From: Polaromonas sp. UBA5171
Lineage (GTDB): Bacteria; Pseudomonadota; Gammaproteobacteria; Burkholderiales; Burkholderiaceae_C
Direction of reading: 5' to 3'
DNA length: 41,354 bases
Assembly: GCA_002413395.1 (NCBI GenBank)
Contig: DHWX01000026.1
Coordinates: forward strand, 43,100 to 84,453
Every line of letters starts with the position of its first letter. The first letter of the stretch is position 1. The translations under genes were made by a program, and so were the position numbers. Shown one piece after another: positions 32,401 through 41,031 of this stretch. The notes beneath the pieces are model-generated. The model was not told the DNA's origin and did not search any database. It worked only from the letters and a program-made list of their open reading frames with translations.

Positions 32401-33622
32401 GCATTAGGCCTTTGGGCGCGAACGAGGTGATGAGCTCGTGCGTGGCGCGGTCCAGCGGCAGACGGTTGGCGATCTGCGCCAGGGCGGCGAGGTCCAGCTT
32501 GTCGGCCTTGAGTTCGCTGTGCTGGGGCGTTCCTGCCTGATCACGGGTGTGGGCCAGTGCCACGTTGCCGCCGGGCCACTGCAAGCCGTCCTGGGTGCGA
32601 AAGCGCAGACCCTCGGTGCTGAAATCAAATCCGTTGGCGCGTTGCCCACCACCGATGCGCCCGGCCATTGATTCGAATGCCAGCGGCTCAAGCTGGGTTC
32701 CCAGTCTGACATCCACATCCTGCAGCGCCACGTCGGCGGTCTCGCCGGAAATCCGGCCCTTGTTGACATCAACCCAGGCGCGCAGCGCTCCGCCACCCCG
32801 TATCAGTTCCACGCCCAGTGTTTTAATGCTGATGTATTGCATGATGCGCGACACATCGACGCGGCGGAAGTCGGCATACATCTGTCCCGTCCACGTGGCA
32901 AAGTTGCCCGCCTTGATCGACCATAGCGGACTCTTGAAAATTCCCCGGAGCGTGAAGCGCCCACCCCATTCGACTGGTGGCGTGGCATCCAGGCGCATGA
33001 GATGGCGGTTGCGACCGTTGCGCATCACCCAATCCACGTGCGTCAGCGCCAGTGGCTGCGCCGGGTGCAACTCGTCGGTCCAGCGCACGGTGCCGTCATG
33101 GATCACAAACTCGGTTTGCGAAAAAAACCAGTCAGCTGCCGCGCTGTGGCTGGTGTCCTGGCTGCGCGAGACATCCAGTCCGCCAACATAAATTTTTCCG
33201 TCGGCGCCGCGCCGGATGTCGAGATCGGGCTTATCGATATAAAGCTGCTCGAAACCCAATCCCCAGAGCGAAGAGGGCGACAGGGCTCCCAGAATGCGCG
33301 GCAGGCGCAGGGCCTCGCGTCCCTGCGCATCAAGCAGCATTACGTCGCTTAGCTCAACAGTGGGGATCATGCCCTGCGAACGTGCGGTGATCTGGCCAAT
33401 GCGAACCGGCATCCCCAGCGCCTTGCTGGCCGCGATTTCCAGGCGCGGACGAAGTTCTCCGATTCGCGGCACAATCCAGCCATGCAGCACCAGCACGCTC
33501 AGGCCAAAAAGCAGCCACGCCGCCACAACCAGCCACAGCAACAAGCGCATGGTCAGTGCGATCCATCGCAGGCGTCGGGACGGCAAGACCGGTGGTTTGA
33601 AAATCATGAGCTCCATTGACAT
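29405..33622 (-). CDS. yhdP: YhdP-family AsmA-like envelope protein
   Basis: A very large (about 1405 aa) protein anchored by one N-terminal transmembrane helix (LLLWLVVAAWLLFGLSVLVLHGW), with the rest in the periplasm. It matches the YhdP/TIGR02099 layout: an early RPRLEIAASKALGMPVRIGQITA segment, a long repetitive beta-strand-rich body, and the conserved end FDFVRGDVTIKQGLATTNNLQMSGVNAAVLMEGSADIARETQNLKVVVVPEINAGTASLIATVINPAVGLGTFLAQ. AsmA-like proteins of this type form grooves proposed to carry phospholipids to the outer membrane. Start codon uncertain: ATG at 33622, 33616 or 33607 are all possible. Divergent from glnE. Confidence 0.9.
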   Translation of the reverse strand: MSMELMIFKPPVLPSRRLRWIALTMRLLLWLVVAAWLLFGLSVLVLHGWIVPRIGELRPRLEIAASKALGMPVRIGQITARSQGMIPTVELSDVMLLDAQGREALRLPRILGALSPSSLWGLGFEQLYIDKPDLDIRRGADGKIYVGGLDVSRSQDTSHSAAADWFFSQTEFVIHDGTVRWTDELHPAQPLALTHVDWVMRNGRNRHLMRLDATPPVEWGGRFTLRGIFKSPLWSIKAGNFATWTGQMYADFRRVDVSRIMQYISIKTLGVELIRGGGALRAWVDVNKGRISGETADVALQDVDVRLGTQLEPLAFESMAGRIGGGQRANGFDFSTEGLRFRTQDGLQWPGGNVALAHTRDQAGTPQHSELKADKLDLAALAQIANRLPLDRATHELITSFAPKGLMQAIEAHWQGPLDAPTTYAAKGRVVGLSVAAAPDTLAAASGEAASSAHAAPGRPGVSGADLDFDFTQEGGKARVKISQGALDLPGIFEEPRLALDQLSADAQWKLSGRRIEAQLRNLQFANADAQGQAQISWHTAEEATSPSVTGPSPDRRFPGVLDLQGTLSRGDGTRVHRYLPLVLPDKVRHYVRDAVTQGQVSNVKFRVKGALDQLPFKNPAQGDFRVSAKVHNVQFAYVPKSLQPPGTAPWPALTDLNGELVFTRAAMEINGASAKVAGLPGLQLLKANARIADLTQGATVEVTTELKGLLSDALNFVNISPVGGMTHQMLARTVATGLGDYRFHLSLPIQSIDKSQVAGTITLPGNDVQFAPGTPQLKKLKGVVNVTERGFTVTGAQAGLFGGDIRFDGGMRAPSIPAGGGAVAEVPVTFKAQGTLTAEGLRQARDLGMVSRMAQNASGGTAYSAALTFRRGVSEIALSSSLQGLALNLPAPLNKTAESALPLRFENVLLPGAMDSGQPLQDRLSVSIGRVAAINYVRDVSGTEPRVIRGSIGIGLEAGETVPALETGVAANINLAQVDLDAWEKILTAWPDTGAPQPTPLGPAIVPVNSTSASAAQGYLPTVMAIRTRDLLVQGRRLHNVVVGGSRDGLNWRANVDASELNGYVEFRQAGGMGAARLFARLSRLNLAPGPASEVEAILDEQPANIPALDIVVQDMELRGKKLGRVEIEAVNRGATASGSEGVREWRLNKFNIIVPEAVLTATGNWVAMNAQAGPSVAERRRTVLNFTLDIANSGELLKRFGLGELIRRGKGKLEGQIAWIGSPLSLDYPTLSGQFNVNIESGQFVKADPGISKLLGVLSLQSLPRRLTLDFRDVFSEGFAFDFVRGDVTIKQGLATTNNLQMSGVNAAVLMEGSADIARETQNLKVVVVPEINAGTASLIATVINPAVGLGTFLAQMFLRKPLMEAATQEFHIDGTWSDPKIAKIGRRATAQDKTGETPVETR

Positions 33623-33689
33623 GAGAATTATGACCGTCGGCGGCGTTGTGCGCTTGGGATAGTACGATGAAGTTTTGTGAATTAATGTG

Positions 33690-36452
33690 ATGACTGTTCC
33701 CTCGATCGTTTGCATTGACAGCCTGTTGCCCGGCAGCCCTGAGGCATCGGCATATTCCCGCTGTGTTCAGCGTATCCGGCGGCGCCATGCGGCACAGCTG
33801 CCCCTGTTGCCAGCTGGCGCGCCAGTGCGTGCCGCCATGCAGACCACTCTGGAGGCCCTGCTGGAAAGCGGCCTGGAGACCGGCGCCGCGCTGCGGGTGC
33901 TGCGCCAACTGGTGATGGAACGGCTGGTGGTACTCGACTGCGACGGCGCCTGCGCCAGCCAGGCCCCGCTGGCCGTGGTCACCCGGGCCATGACTGAACT
34001 GGCGGAGCTGGCGCTCGATGTCGCCATGCAGGACTCGCGGAGGACGCTCGACGCGTTGTATGGCACCCCGCAGGCCCCCGGTGGCGCGCCCGCCCGGATG
34101 TGGGTGGTTGGCATGGGCAAGCTGGGCGCGCGGGAGCTCAATGTTTCCAGTGATATTGACCTGATCTATGTCTATGACCACGATGGCCAGACGGCGGGCC
34201 GCAGCGATGGCCGCGGCCAGATATCCAACCACGAATACTTTGCGAACCAGGTCAAGGCCATTTACAGCCTGATCGGCGACGCCACCGAGAACGGCTTTGT
34301 GTTCCGGGTTGATCTGGCGCTGCGGCCGCATGGCAGCAGCGGACCGGCCGCCATTTCCCTGGGCGCGTTGGAAGAATATTTTCAGGCAGAGGGGCGCGAA
34401 TGGGAGCGTTTTGCATGGCTTAAAAGCCGCGTCGTTGCGCCTCTGGAGGGTGTCCGCAGTGGCTCGGCGCAGGCCTTGCGCGGCTCGGTACTGCCTTTTG
34501 TGTTCAGGCGCTATCTGGACTACAACGTGTTTGATGCGTTGCGCATCCTGCACCGGCAAATTCGTGAGCACGCGGCCAGGCGCTGCGCTGGTCACCCCGA
34601 ACGCGCCAACGACGTGAAAATGTCGCGTGGCGGCATCCGCGAGATTGAATTCACCGTGCAACTGCTGCAGGTGGTGCGCGGCGGGCAGTTTCCCGAATTG
34701 CGCACCCGCCCCACCCTTGACGCGTTGCAGCGCGTCGCCAGCGCTGCGCTGATGCCGCGGGACACCGCCGACGCGCTGGCAAGGGCCTACGTTTTCCTGC
34801 GCCGCGTCGAGCATCGCATCCAGTACCTCGATGACCAGCAAACCCATGTACTGCCGAGTCGTGACGACGACCTGGCCTGGATTGCCCAGACCCTGGGTTT
34901 TCGAAACTGCTACGAGTTTCTGGGCGAACTCGACGCGCACCGCGAACTGGTCGCTGGCGAGTTTGACAAGTTGCTCGGCGGTAAAACCGAGTGCAAGGGC
35001 TGCGGCAAGGTTGCCGCGACAGCCGACTCCGCACCGCAACAGCTTGACGAACTGCTTGAGCAGCCGCCGGTGCACTGGCCGGAAAAATTTCGCGCTCGTC
35101 TGGTACTGTGGCACCAGCACCCCAGGCTGCTTGCCTTGCGCGAGGACTCGCGTGTCCGCCTGACCCGGCTGCTGCAGCGCACCGCGCTATGGCTGCATGA
35201 AGGCACGGTGACCGAAGAGGCCGCGCTGCGGCTCATTGACTGGATGGAACCCCTGCTCAGGCGCGAGAGTTATCTGGCGCTGCTGCAGGAACGCCCTGCC
35301 GTCCACGAACGGCTGCTGCGGCTGCTTGGCGCGGCAAAATGGCCCGCGCGCTATCTGTTCCAGCATCCCGGGGTCATCGACGAGCTCGCCAGCGACGCGC
35401 TGATGCACGAGCGTTTTGATCCGCCGGCTTTCGTTCAGGAGCTGCAGCAGCGGCTGGCCGCCCTCAAACGCACGGGTGAAGACGACGAGGAAAGCTGCCT
35501 GAACCTGCTGCGTCGCGCCCACCATGCCGAGGTGTTTCGTACGCTGGCGCGCGATGTGGAAAGCGTGCTCACGGTCGAGCAGGTGGCCGACGATCTGAGT
35601 GCGCTGGCCGATGCCATTTTGCGCATTACCGCCGAGTGGTGCTGGCAGCGCCTCAAGAACCGGCACCGCGAGGCCCCGCAGTTCGCCATCATTGCCTACG
35701 GCAAGCTGGGCGGCAAGGAGCTTTCGTACGGCAGCGACCTGGACATTGTGTTTGTCTATGAAGACGACGACGAACGCGCTTCGGAAGTCTATGCCGCCTT
35801 TGTGCGCAAGCTGATCAACTGGCTGACCCTCAAGACCGGCGAGGGTGACCTGTTCGAGATTGACACGGCGCTGCGACCCAACGGCAACTCGGGCCTGCTG
35901 GTGACTCCCTTTGAAGCCTACAGCCGCTATCAGCAGCAACGCGGCAGCAATACCGCCTGGACCTGGGAACACCAGGCCATGACGCGCGCGCGCTTCGTGC
36001 TGGGGGATGAGTTGCTGCGCCAGCGCTTTAACGACGTTCGCCACAGCGTGATCAGCGCGCCGCGCGATCTGGCAGCGCTGCGCCATGAAATAGTGGCCAT
36101 GCGCGAAAAAGTCCGCGTCGCGCATCCGGTCAAAACCGGGAAATTCGACGTGAAGCACAGCACCGGCGGCATGGTGGATGCCGAATTCGCGGTGCAGTTT
36201 CTGGTGCTCTCCCAGTCGGGGCGGCACCCCGAACTGGCCGACAATGTGGGCAACATCGCCCTGCTGCAGCGCGCGGAAATCGCCGGCCTGCTGCCACCGG
36301 GCGTTGGTCAGCGCGCTGCCAGCGCCTACCGCGAACTGCGGCGTATCCAGCACCATGCCCGCCTCAACGAGGAGCCGACGCAGGTCACCGCGCCCGCGTA
36401 TCAGGCCGAGCGTGACGCGATTGAGCAGCTCTGGGCCGCCACCTTTGATTAA
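33690..36452 (+). CDS. glnE: Glutamine synthetase adenylyltransferase/deadenylylase
   Basis: A bifunctional enzyme that adenylylates and deadenylylates glutamine synthetase in response to P-II protein and glutamine, setting nitrogen assimilation. At 920 aa it has family length. Both nucleotidyltransferase active sites are intact: N-terminal GMGKLGARELNVSSDIDLIY (Asp155, Asp157; deadenylylation) and C-terminal AYGKLGGKELSYGSDLDIVF (Asp683, Asp685; adenylylation). The start is either ATG 33690 or the adjacent GTG 33687; no strong ribosome-binding site decides. The gene is divergent from yhdP with about 70 bp between. Confidence 0.95.
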   Translation: MTVPSIVCIDSLLPGSPEASAYSRCVQRIRRRHAAQLPLLPAGAPVRAAMQTTLEALLESGLETGAALRVLRQLVMERLVVLDCDGACASQAPLAVVTRAMTELAELALDVAMQDSRRTLDALYGTPQAPGGAPARMWVVGMGKLGARELNVSSDIDLIYVYDHDGQTAGRSDGRGQISNHEYFANQVKAIYSLIGDATENGFVFRVDLALRPHGSSGPAAISLGALEEYFQAEGREWERFAWLKSRVVAPLEGVRSGSAQALRGSVLPFVFRRYLDYNVFDALRILHRQIREHAARRCAGHPERANDVKMSRGGIREIEFTVQLLQVVRGGQFPELRTRPTLDALQRVASAALMPRDTADALARAYVFLRRVEHRIQYLDDQQTHVLPSRDDDLAWIAQTLGFRNCYEFLGELDAHRELVAGEFDKLLGGKTECKGCGKVAATADSAPQQLDELLEQPPVHWPEKFRARLVLWHQHPRLLALREDSRVRLTRLLQRTALWLHEGTVTEEAALRLIDWMEPLLRRESYLALLQERPAVHERLLRLLGAAKWPARYLFQHPGVIDELASDALMHERFDPPAFVQELQQRLAALKRTGEDDEESCLNLLRRAHHAEVFRTLARDVESVLTVEQVADDLSALADAILRITAEWCWQRLKNRHREAPQFAIIAYGKLGGKELSYGSDLDIVFVYEDDDERASEVYAAFVRKLINWLTLKTGEGDLFEIDTALRPNGNSGLLVTPFEAYSRYQQQRGSNTAWTWEHQAMTRARFVLGDELLRQRFNDVRHSVISAPRDLAALRHEIVAMREKVRVAHPVKTGKFDVKHSTGGMVDAEFAVQFLVLSQSGRHPELADNVGNIALLQRAEIAGLLPPGVGQRAASAYRELRRIQHHARLNEEPTQVTAPAYQAERDAIEQLWAATFD

Positions 36453-36483
36453 AGTTGTCTGGCGGCACCTGCAAACAGCGTGT

Positions 36484-37014
36484 TCACGCGCCCGCCAGGT
36501 AGCTGCCGGATTTGCCGCCGTGCTTTTCGAGCAGTTTCATATCGGTCATGGTCATACCGCGGTCCACCGCCTTGCACATGTCGTAGATCGTGAGCAAGGC
36601 CACGCTGATCGCGGTCAGCGCCTCCATTTCCACGCCGGTCGGACCCACGGTTTCTATCGTGGCGGTGCCCAAGATGGCTGCTCTTTCATCATCATCATCA
36701 TCAACATTGTTGCTTGTCAACTTATCCAGTGATTTATCAACCATAAAATCAATAGCAACTCGGGTCAGCGCCAGTGGATGGCACAGGGGAATCAAATCGC
36801 TGGTCTTTTTGGCCGCCATGATGCCCGCCACGCGTGCGATGCCCAGTACATCGCCCTTTTTGGCGCTGCCGTCAAGAATGATCGCCAGCGTTGTCCGTTT
36901 CATGACAATGCGGCCTTGTGCCACGGCGATACGATGGGTAGCCGCCTTGTTCGCGACATCGACCATGTGGGCTTGGCCCTGGCTATCAAAATGCGTGAGG
37001 GAGGAAGAAGACAT
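36484..37014 (-). CDS. moaC: Cyclic pyranopterin monophosphate synthase, with acidic insertion
   Basis: Second step of molybdenum-cofactor synthesis, forming cPMP with the radical-SAM enzyme MoaA. Conserved motifs are present: TSDLIPLCHPLALTRVAIDF, GPTGVEMEALTAISVALLTIYDMCKAVDRGM with the active-site pair Asp145 and Lys148 (three apart as in E. coli D128/K131), and the C-terminal LLEKHGGKSGSY. The offset to E. coli numbering shows about 16-17 extra residues, located at about 91-115: VDKSLDKLTSNNV followed by five Asp codons (GAT)5 and ERAAILG. That DNA is A+T-rich and unlike the rest of the gene. The reading frame is intact. Convergent with glnE. MVTM at 37023 is an alternative start. Confidence 0.93.
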   Translation of the reverse strand: MSSSSLTHFDSQGQAHMVDVANKAATHRIAVAQGRIVMKRTTLAIILDGSAKKGDVLGIARVAGIMAAKKTSDLIPLCHPLALTRVAIDFMVDKSLDKLTSNNVDDDDDERAAILGTATIETVGPTGVEMEALTAISVALLTIYDMCKAVDRGMTMTDMKLLEKHGGKSGSYLAGA

Positions 37015-37103
37015 TGTCACCATGCTTTTACAGAACCTTTACAACCATGCTCCATCATAAGAGCATGCCCACGATTCCACCAACACTTCAAAGGTGACTG
37101 CTT

Positions 37104-38741
37104 TTGTGCTCATCCGTTCATTCAACGCACAGGCCGCCAAAACCGCGGCTCGGCCTGAGCCGACTGGCCCTGGTGGCCATGATGCTGTTGGCTCCGGTCA
37201 ATTTTTCTCTGGCGCAATCGCCAGGCGGGGCCACAGGCGGCGCGACTGGCGCGCTGCCGTCTCTGGGTGATAACTTCGAGTTGTCGGTGGCTGCCGAGCG
37301 CCGCATTGGTGACCGCATTGCCGCGAGCATTTATCGCGATCCGGACTATATCGATGACCCGGTTCTCGGCGACTATCTTGAGAGTATCTGGCAACCGCTG
37401 CTCAAGGCTGCGCGGGCGCGGGGCGAGCTTTCCGCGGAGATCGATGGGCGCTTTGCCTGGCAGCTTTTTTTGATCCGGGACCGAACCCTTAATGCCTTTG
37501 CCTTGCCCGGTGGGTATTTTGGGGTGCATCTGGGCCTGATTTCCTCGGTCAGCAATGCCGATGAAATGGCCGCCGTGCTGGGCCATGAGCTCAGCCACGT
37601 GACGCAGCGGCATATTGCGCGACTGATCACGCAGCAGAGTCGACAGGCTCCCATGCTGATTGCCGCCATGATTCTGGGTGTCTTGGCCGCCAGCAAGAGC
37701 CCGGATGTTGGCAGCGCGGCCATTGTTGGCGGGCAGGCGCTTGCCGCACAAGGCCAGCTCAATTTTTCGCGCGACATGGAGCGCGAAGCCGACCGGGTCG
37801 GTTTTGGTGTCATGACCGATGCCGGGTTTGACAGCGGTGGCGAGACCACCATGTTTGCAAAGCTGCAGCAGGCGGCCCGCCTGAATGATAACGGGGCCTT
37901 CCCATATTTGCGTTCGCACCCGCTGACCACCCAGCGCATTGCCGAAGTGCAGGCACGGGTGCAACTGGCCGAGGCGTCCGCCGCCAAGCCAACGCCAGCG
38001 CATGAGAATGATGAAGCCAAAGCGCACGTGTTGCATGCCATGATGGCCGCGCGCGCCAGAATTCTGGCGGCCCCTGGCGTTGATGCATTGCGCGCCATGG
38101 TTGCCGAAGCGCAGCGTGCAGCGGTCTCGCTGCCAGCGCCGGCGTCTCCTGCTTCGGACGCCAATATCCGTGATGCTGGAACTTTGTACGCGGGCGTGTT
38201 TGCAGCGGCCCAGTTGCGTGATTTCTCTGCGGCCCGAACGCTTCTGGCCCGGCTCAAGCCGTTTGTCTCCGACATTGCACGCGCCAATCAAGTCGTGGAC
38301 CTGCTGGCCGTTGAGCTTGATTTGCTGGCGGGCGTGGTTCCGCCTTCCGCATCGAGCGTCAATTTGACCAAGGCCAATACGCGCGCCGAGGTGTTGATTG
38401 AGGCGCGGTCGTTGCTGGCCGCGCGGCGCGCCCCAGAGGTCTCAAACCGGCTGCAGACCTGGGTGACGGCCCACCCCAAGGATGCGCTGGCCTGGCAGCT
38501 GCTTTCGGAGGCGTATGGCAATCAAAATCAGGCGGTCCGGGCGATTCGCGCCGACGCTGAAAGCCGGGTCGCGCAGCTTGACTACCCGGCAGCGCTGGAT
38601 CGTTTCAAGGCAGCGCAGGCGTTGATGCGCAGCAACCCCACCAGCGCCGATTTTGTGGAGGGCTCGATCATTGACGCGCGCGCGCGCCAGGTTGCGTTAC
38701 TTGTGAAAGAGCAGGCGCTGCAAGACAAAGTCGATCGCTAG
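37104..38741 (+). CDS. bepA: BepA-like M48 metalloprotease with TPR region
   Basis: A periplasmic zinc metalloprotease and chaperone that in E. coli assists LptD assembly and degrades stalled outer-membrane proteins. The signal peptide covers about LSRLALVAMMLLAPVNFSLAQ. The zinc site is H-E-L-S-H (His161, Glu162, His165) in VLGHELSHVTQRH, with the third ligand in MEREADRVGFGVM. The C-terminal half is helical and TPR-like (RLQTWVTAHPKDALAWQLLSEAYGNQ). No in-frame ATG precedes the signal; TTG at 37104 with AAAGG about 10 nt upstream is the best start. The last 45 bp overlap the convergent gene. Confidence 0.9.
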   Translation: MCSSVHSTHRPPKPRLGLSRLALVAMMLLAPVNFSLAQSPGGATGGATGALPSLGDNFELSVAAERRIGDRIAASIYRDPDYIDDPVLGDYLESIWQPLLKAARARGELSAEIDGRFAWQLFLIRDRTLNAFALPGGYFGVHLGLISSVSNADEMAAVLGHELSHVTQRHIARLITQQSRQAPMLIAAMILGVLAASKSPDVGSAAIVGGQALAAQGQLNFSRDMEREADRVGFGVMTDAGFDSGGETTMFAKLQQAARLNDNGAFPYLRSHPLTTQRIAEVQARVQLAEASAAKPTPAHENDEAKAHVLHAMMAARARILAAPGVDALRAMVAEAQRAAVSLPAPASPASDANIRDAGTLYAGVFAAAQLRDFSAARTLLARLKPFVSDIARANQVVDLLAVELDLLAGVVPPSASSVNLTKANTRAEVLIEARSLLAARRAPEVSNRLQTWVTAHPKDALAWQLLSEAYGNQNQAVRAIRADAESRVAQLDYPAALDRFKAAQALMRSNPTSADFVEGSIIDARARQVALLVKEQALQDKVDR

Positions 38742-39050
38742 CTGCAGCACCGAGTAAAGCAGCGAGCCAATCAGGGCCGCGCCAAAACCCCGCACGCTCA
38801 GGCCCGTGACCAGGCTGGCTGCGGCCCAGAACATCAGCGCGTTGACGATGAAGAGAAAAAGCCCCAGCGTCGCCAGCGTGACCGGCAGCGTCAGCAGAAC
38901 CAGAATGGGGCGCACCACCAGATTCAGCGCGCCCAGCACCGCCGCCGCAAGCAGCGCCGCGGTAAAGCTGCTCACCACCACGCCTGAATAAAGATAGGCT
39001 ACCGCCAGCAAGGCAGCGGCACTTAAAAGCCAGTTGACGAGGAGTTTCAT
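38697..39050 (-). CDS. Phage-holin-like (PF04020) membrane protein
   Basis: A 117-aa inner-membrane protein with four hydrophobic helices: LLVNWLLSAAALLAVAYLY, FTAALLAAAVLGALNLVV, ILVLLTLPVTLATLGLFLFIVNALMFWAAASL and FGAALIGSLLYSVLQLAIDFVL. N-x-x-x-R-P between helices 2 and 3 is typical of the YvlD/phage-holin-4-like family, which despite its name is chromosomal and of unknown function. The start at 39050 is preferred over 39074. Its 3' end overlaps the end of bepA by 45 bp on the opposite strand. Confidence 0.88.
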   Translation of the reverse strand: MKLLVNWLLSAAALLAVAYLYSGVVVSSFTAALLAAAVLGALNLVVRPILVLLTLPVTLATLGLFLFIVNALMFWAAASLVTGLSVRGFGAALIGSLLYSVLQLAIDFVLQRLLFHK

Positions 39051-39120
39051 GACATCAGAATACCACCACCCCACGACCTGCCACCATCGCCACGGTCAGC
39101 GTCTGCACTGCGGCTTACTG

Positions 39121-39193
39121 CGCCGGGTATTTGGCGCATCACGTTGGAGGCAACGGACGGTCGTTTTGGCCGCTATGGATCGGGCGCTGGAAA
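39121..39193 (+). repeat. Diverged direct repeat, copy A, before the MFS gene
   Basis: Shares with 40808-40895 a CGCCGGG start, GGCGCATCA, GGCAACG, TTTTGGCCGC/CTTTGGCCGC, ATCGG and CGCTGGAAA in the same order. The two copies differ by small indels and substitutions. It falls in the roughly 290-bp gap upstream of the transporter, where I see no other gene; a frame extending the transporter upstream to 39131 runs through it and is not believed. Confidence 0.65.
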
Positions 39194-39340
39194 CCAACGC
39201 ACCGACCCAGCCGCCTGATGCCAGTTCGAGCCGGTCAGAGCCCACCATTTATGACCGGACTGTTGGCGATAAGATCCACTGACAGCCTTTATCATTTTGA
39301 GAGTGCCCCGCACGGCGCGCTCTCCCTCCATAAGATACCC

Positions 39341-40742
39341 ATGCTCGTTCCGGACGGTCTGCCTACGCCAGCGCGCTACCACGCCATGGTGGTCATCATT
39401 CTCGGCATTGCGCTGTCGGTGCTCGATGGCACCATCGTCAACCTGGCGTTGCCCGGCATTGCGCGCGACCTGCAGGCCAGCGCCGCGCAGGCAGTCTGGG
39501 TCGTCAATGCCTACCAGGTGGCCACGCTGGCCCTGCTGCTGCCGTGTGCAACGCTGGGTGACCTGATTGGCTATCGGCGCGTGTACCTGGGTGGGCTGGT
39601 GCTGTTCACGGTGTCCTCGCTCGGATGCGCGTTGTCCCATTCGCTGCTGCTGCTGGCCGCCATGCGCGCCATTCAGGGTCTTGGTGCAGCGGGGATCATG
39701 TCGGTCAATGCGGCGCTGGTGCGCCTGATCTACCCCCGGCGCATGCTGGGCCGGGGCATCGCGATCAATTCGCTGGTGGTGGCCACGGCCTCGGTGGCTG
39801 GGCCGTCGATCGCCGCCGGCATCCTGTCGGTCGCGTCGTGGCCCTGGCTGTTTGTCCTGAACCTGCCGCTGGGCGTGGTGGTGCTGTGGCTGGGGTTTCG
39901 CGCCCTGCCGCCAAATTCCGTGGCCGCTCCGGCCGGGGTGCGGCTGTCGTGGCTTGATGTGCTGCTCAATGTGCTCATGTTCAGCCTGGTGGTGCTCGGG
40001 GTCGATGCGCTGGGCGCGCGCAGCGCATTGACCGCCACGCCCTCCAGTGTCGGCGCTGGCCTCGCCTTGGTGGCGGGTGGCCTGCTGGTCGGGCTGGTCT
40101 ATGTGCGCCGCCAGTGGGTTCAGCCGCTGCCCTTGTTTCCGCTGGATCTTCTGCGCATTCCCGTGTTCGCGCTGTCGATGGGCACTTCGGTGGGCGCTTT
40201 CGCGGCGCAGATGCTGGCCTACATCGCACTGCCGTTCCTGTTGCTCGACAGCTACGGGCGCTCGCCGCTGCAAGCCGGCCTGCTGATCACCGCATGGCCG
40301 CTGGCCATCGTGGTCGTGGCACCGATCGTGGGCCGTCTGATCGGCCGCTATCCGGACGGTCTGCTCGGCGGCATCGGCATGGGCATCATGGCAATCGGAC
40401 TAGCTTTGATGGCAGCTCTGCCGGCGCAACCGGACAACGCCGCCATCGCCTGGCGCATGGTGCTGTGCGGTATCGGCTTCGGCATGTTCCAGTCGCCCAA
40501 TAACCACACCATCCTGACGACGGCGCCCGAGCATCGTTCGGGTGGCGCCAGCGGCATGCTGGGCACGGCGCGGCTGACCGGACAAACCCTGGGGCGCGGT
40601 GCTGCTGTCGATTATTTTCAGCATGGTAAATGCCCACAATGGGCGCGGACCCGTGATTGCACTGGCGCTGGCGGCCTGTTTCGCGGCCGTGGCGGGCATC
40701 TTCAGCTCGCTGCGCGTGAGCCGGGCTCCGGCGGCCGACTGA
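39341..40742 (+). pseudogene. MFS transporter, DHA2 (EmrB/QacA) type, one-base frameshift near 3' end
   Basis: A 14-helix-type multidrug efflux permease. The N-terminal half has the DHA signatures: LDGTIVNLALPGIARDL (motif D1 region), GDLIGYRRVYLGG (motif A) and RAIQGLGAAGIMSVNAALV (motif B/C region). It stays in register to GMLGTARLTGQTLG. There GGGG (40591-40594) should be GGG; with one G removed the frame continues AVLLSIIFSMVNAHNGRGPVIALALAACFAAVAGIFSSLRVS and stops at 40740-40742, giving 466 aa and the missing last helices. As sequenced it ends in an unrelated basic tail at 40780. Either recent decay or a sequencing error. ATG 39341 is the most likely start. No membrane-fusion partner is adjacent. 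Confidence 0.85.
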
Positions 40743-40807
40743 CGAGGCGGATGGGGCAACTGACCTTCTCAGTTACATAGAGTGCAGTACTGGCCCCAGA
40801 TAACACC

Positions 40808-40895
40808 CGCCGGGAAATGCTGCACTTGGTGGCGCATCATGCTGCAGGCAACGACTTGGCGCTTTGGCCGCCATGTGCTGATCGGACGCTGGAAA
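40808..40895 (+). repeat. Diverged direct repeat, copy B, after the MFS gene
   Basis: Second copy of the sequence at 39121-39193, in the same orientation, with about 15 bp more near its start. Translation in one frame gives WRIMLQATTWRFGRHVLIGRWK, and copy A gives a broken version of the same, so the repeat may descend from a coding or mobile sequence. The remaining gap to 41031 holds no gene I recognise. Confidence 0.65.
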
Positions 40896-41031
40896 GTGGC
40901 ACGCTTGGTGGAATCTATCAGACCGATGGATTTTGGGTCAGGGCAAGACGCAAACCACGGGGTGCCCGAATCAGGCGAGTCAATGTGCAAGTTATTCCTG
41001 AACTTGCCCTTGGCAATTGACTGGATCGCTT

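Noticed and set aside
33354..35120. 588-aa minus-strand frame opposite glnE
   Set aside because: Codon shadow without motifs; glnE has both active sites intact.
37122..38291. 389-aa minus-strand frame opposite bepA
   Set aside because: Shadow of an intact HExxH protease; no ribosome-binding site or domain.
38697..39050. Prophage lysis gene
   Set aside because: The PF04020 family is a chromosomal membrane-protein family; no phage genes are in the window.
39131..39340. Upstream extension of the MFS transporter
   Set aside because: It runs through a diverged repeat, and the transporter topology starts naturally at 39341.
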